A stretch of 64,000 nucleotides of DNA from Linnemannia elongata (taxonomy: Eukaryota; Mortierellomycota; Mortierellomycetes; Mortierellales; Mortierellaceae). The DNA is taken from positions 1 to 64,000 of the forward strand of contig JAXBDG010000006.1 of NCBI GenBank assembly GCA_036320915.1, written 5' to 3'. The notes under the pieces were generated by a model, which had not been told where the DNA came from, searched no databases, and worked only from the letters and a program-made list of their open reading frames with translations. Shown here one piece after another: positions 63,456 through 64,000 of this stretch (positions are counted from its first letter, which is position 1; each line of letters begins with the position of its first letter). The position numbers and the translations under genes were made by a program.

Positions 63456-64000
63456 CTAAAAGAGATTAGGGACGTCAAGGCCGCCCATGATGCTAACATA
63501 CATTTGCAGCGCACGCAGGATGTACGACGGATCTGTATCAATCGCCCTTCCAAGCGACTCGAACACATTCACAAAGTGGCCCGTCTTGGCCATATACAGT
63601 TGGGAGAACGCATTCTATTGTTACCAAGCGCAAACAAGGGGGGAAAAGTTGTTAGCAACTAAACACTCATCCACAAATACTACCCATGCGATGCAAGTGT
63701 ACAAAGCGAAAAGTTACCTCGATACGGGTGACATAGCTCTCAGCGATCAGGTTAAGGTCATTCTGATCAGCGTTATCCTTGATGGGGAGTGAGAGAAGGG
63801 CAAGACTCTGTTCCGTCGCACGACCATGCTGAGCCGTTGTTCCTGCTGCAAGACGCTCCAATCGAAGGCAAATCATCTGCAGCGCACGCACAGACGCCGT
63901 ATCCAGCACCACCGTGCTTTCCACCATTTGCTAATTATAAGAATCACGCAAGAAATAAATAAGTATAAGCAAACGCTGTCTCATGCGAGAGATTCAAACA
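63456..64000 (-). CDS. 3' exons of an unidentified gene (partial)
   Basis: Two exons can be read: 63718-63930 (MVESTVVLDTASVRALQ, LAAGTTAQHGRATEQ, IAESYVTRIE) and 63456-63614 (NAFSQLYMAKTGHFVNVFES to MGGLDVPNLF-stop), both phase 0, with a 103-bp intron. The sequence is helical and conserved-looking. I cannot name the family; it may be the C-terminal part of a long helical-repeat protein. The acceptor at 63931 shows that more exons lie beyond the window. Confidence 0.65.

Overview
The window begins at a chromosome end. About 540 bases of a 10-base telomere-like repeat (AAAAAACCCT read on the + strand) are followed by about 17 kb of subtelomeric DNA built from mobile elements and gene fragments. 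Ordinary intron-containing genes follow. The genes are fungal: a PX-PH-RhoGAP of Bem3 type, a FIT/Scs3 protein, Noc4, Nop15, Cox11 and GPI-anchored wall-type proteins. Sel1-repeat proteins, a Crinkler-type N-terminus and a WD40 fragment together point to an early-diverging fungus, most likely Mortierellomycotina. That placement is inference from gene content, not from a marker gene.

Region 1 (1-17.7 kb). Two related element families, here called A and B, dominate. Intact A (1525-5465) and intact B (5724-9803) each have terminal inverted repeats of about 306 and 350 bp. Each carries three intronless genes: a Harbinger-like DDE transposase, a protein of about 565 residues with motifs that recall rolling-circle initiators (tentative), and a protein of about 90 residues of unknown function. 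Every terminal repeat holds a G-run/C-run hairpin whose loop motif is conserved between A and B although the repeats around it differ. T5A5 palindromes sit at the gene junctions. Older copies are nested around the intact ones: an outer B copy was apparently broken by A and by the inner B. Farther in lie a 68-bp triplicate, a B-type pseudogene, two non-autonomous inverted-repeat elements and a B remnant fused to a decayed WD40 gene.

Region 2 (18-41.4 kb) is mostly core genes: a GST, a tetraspanin-like protein, Nop15, Noc4 divergent from a Tim44/mL45-like mitochondrial protein, and a 1549-residue Bem3-like RhoGAP. Nop15 and Noc4 are both ribosome-biogenesis factors on the same strand.

Region 3 (41.9-46.2 kb) is a small accessory island: a frameshifted Crinkler N-terminus, a broken gene with a possible PD-(D/E)XK nuclease-like segment, and an unrecognised gene.

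Region 4 (47-64 kb) holds FIT/Scs3, two small GPI-anchored secreted proteins, COX11, a large homeodomain factor, a broken Sel1-repeat gene, an intact Sel1-repeat gene and the 3' exons of an unidentified gene that runs off the window. Exon limits were read by eye from GT/AG sites and reading frame. No tRNA, rRNA or CRISPR array was seen.
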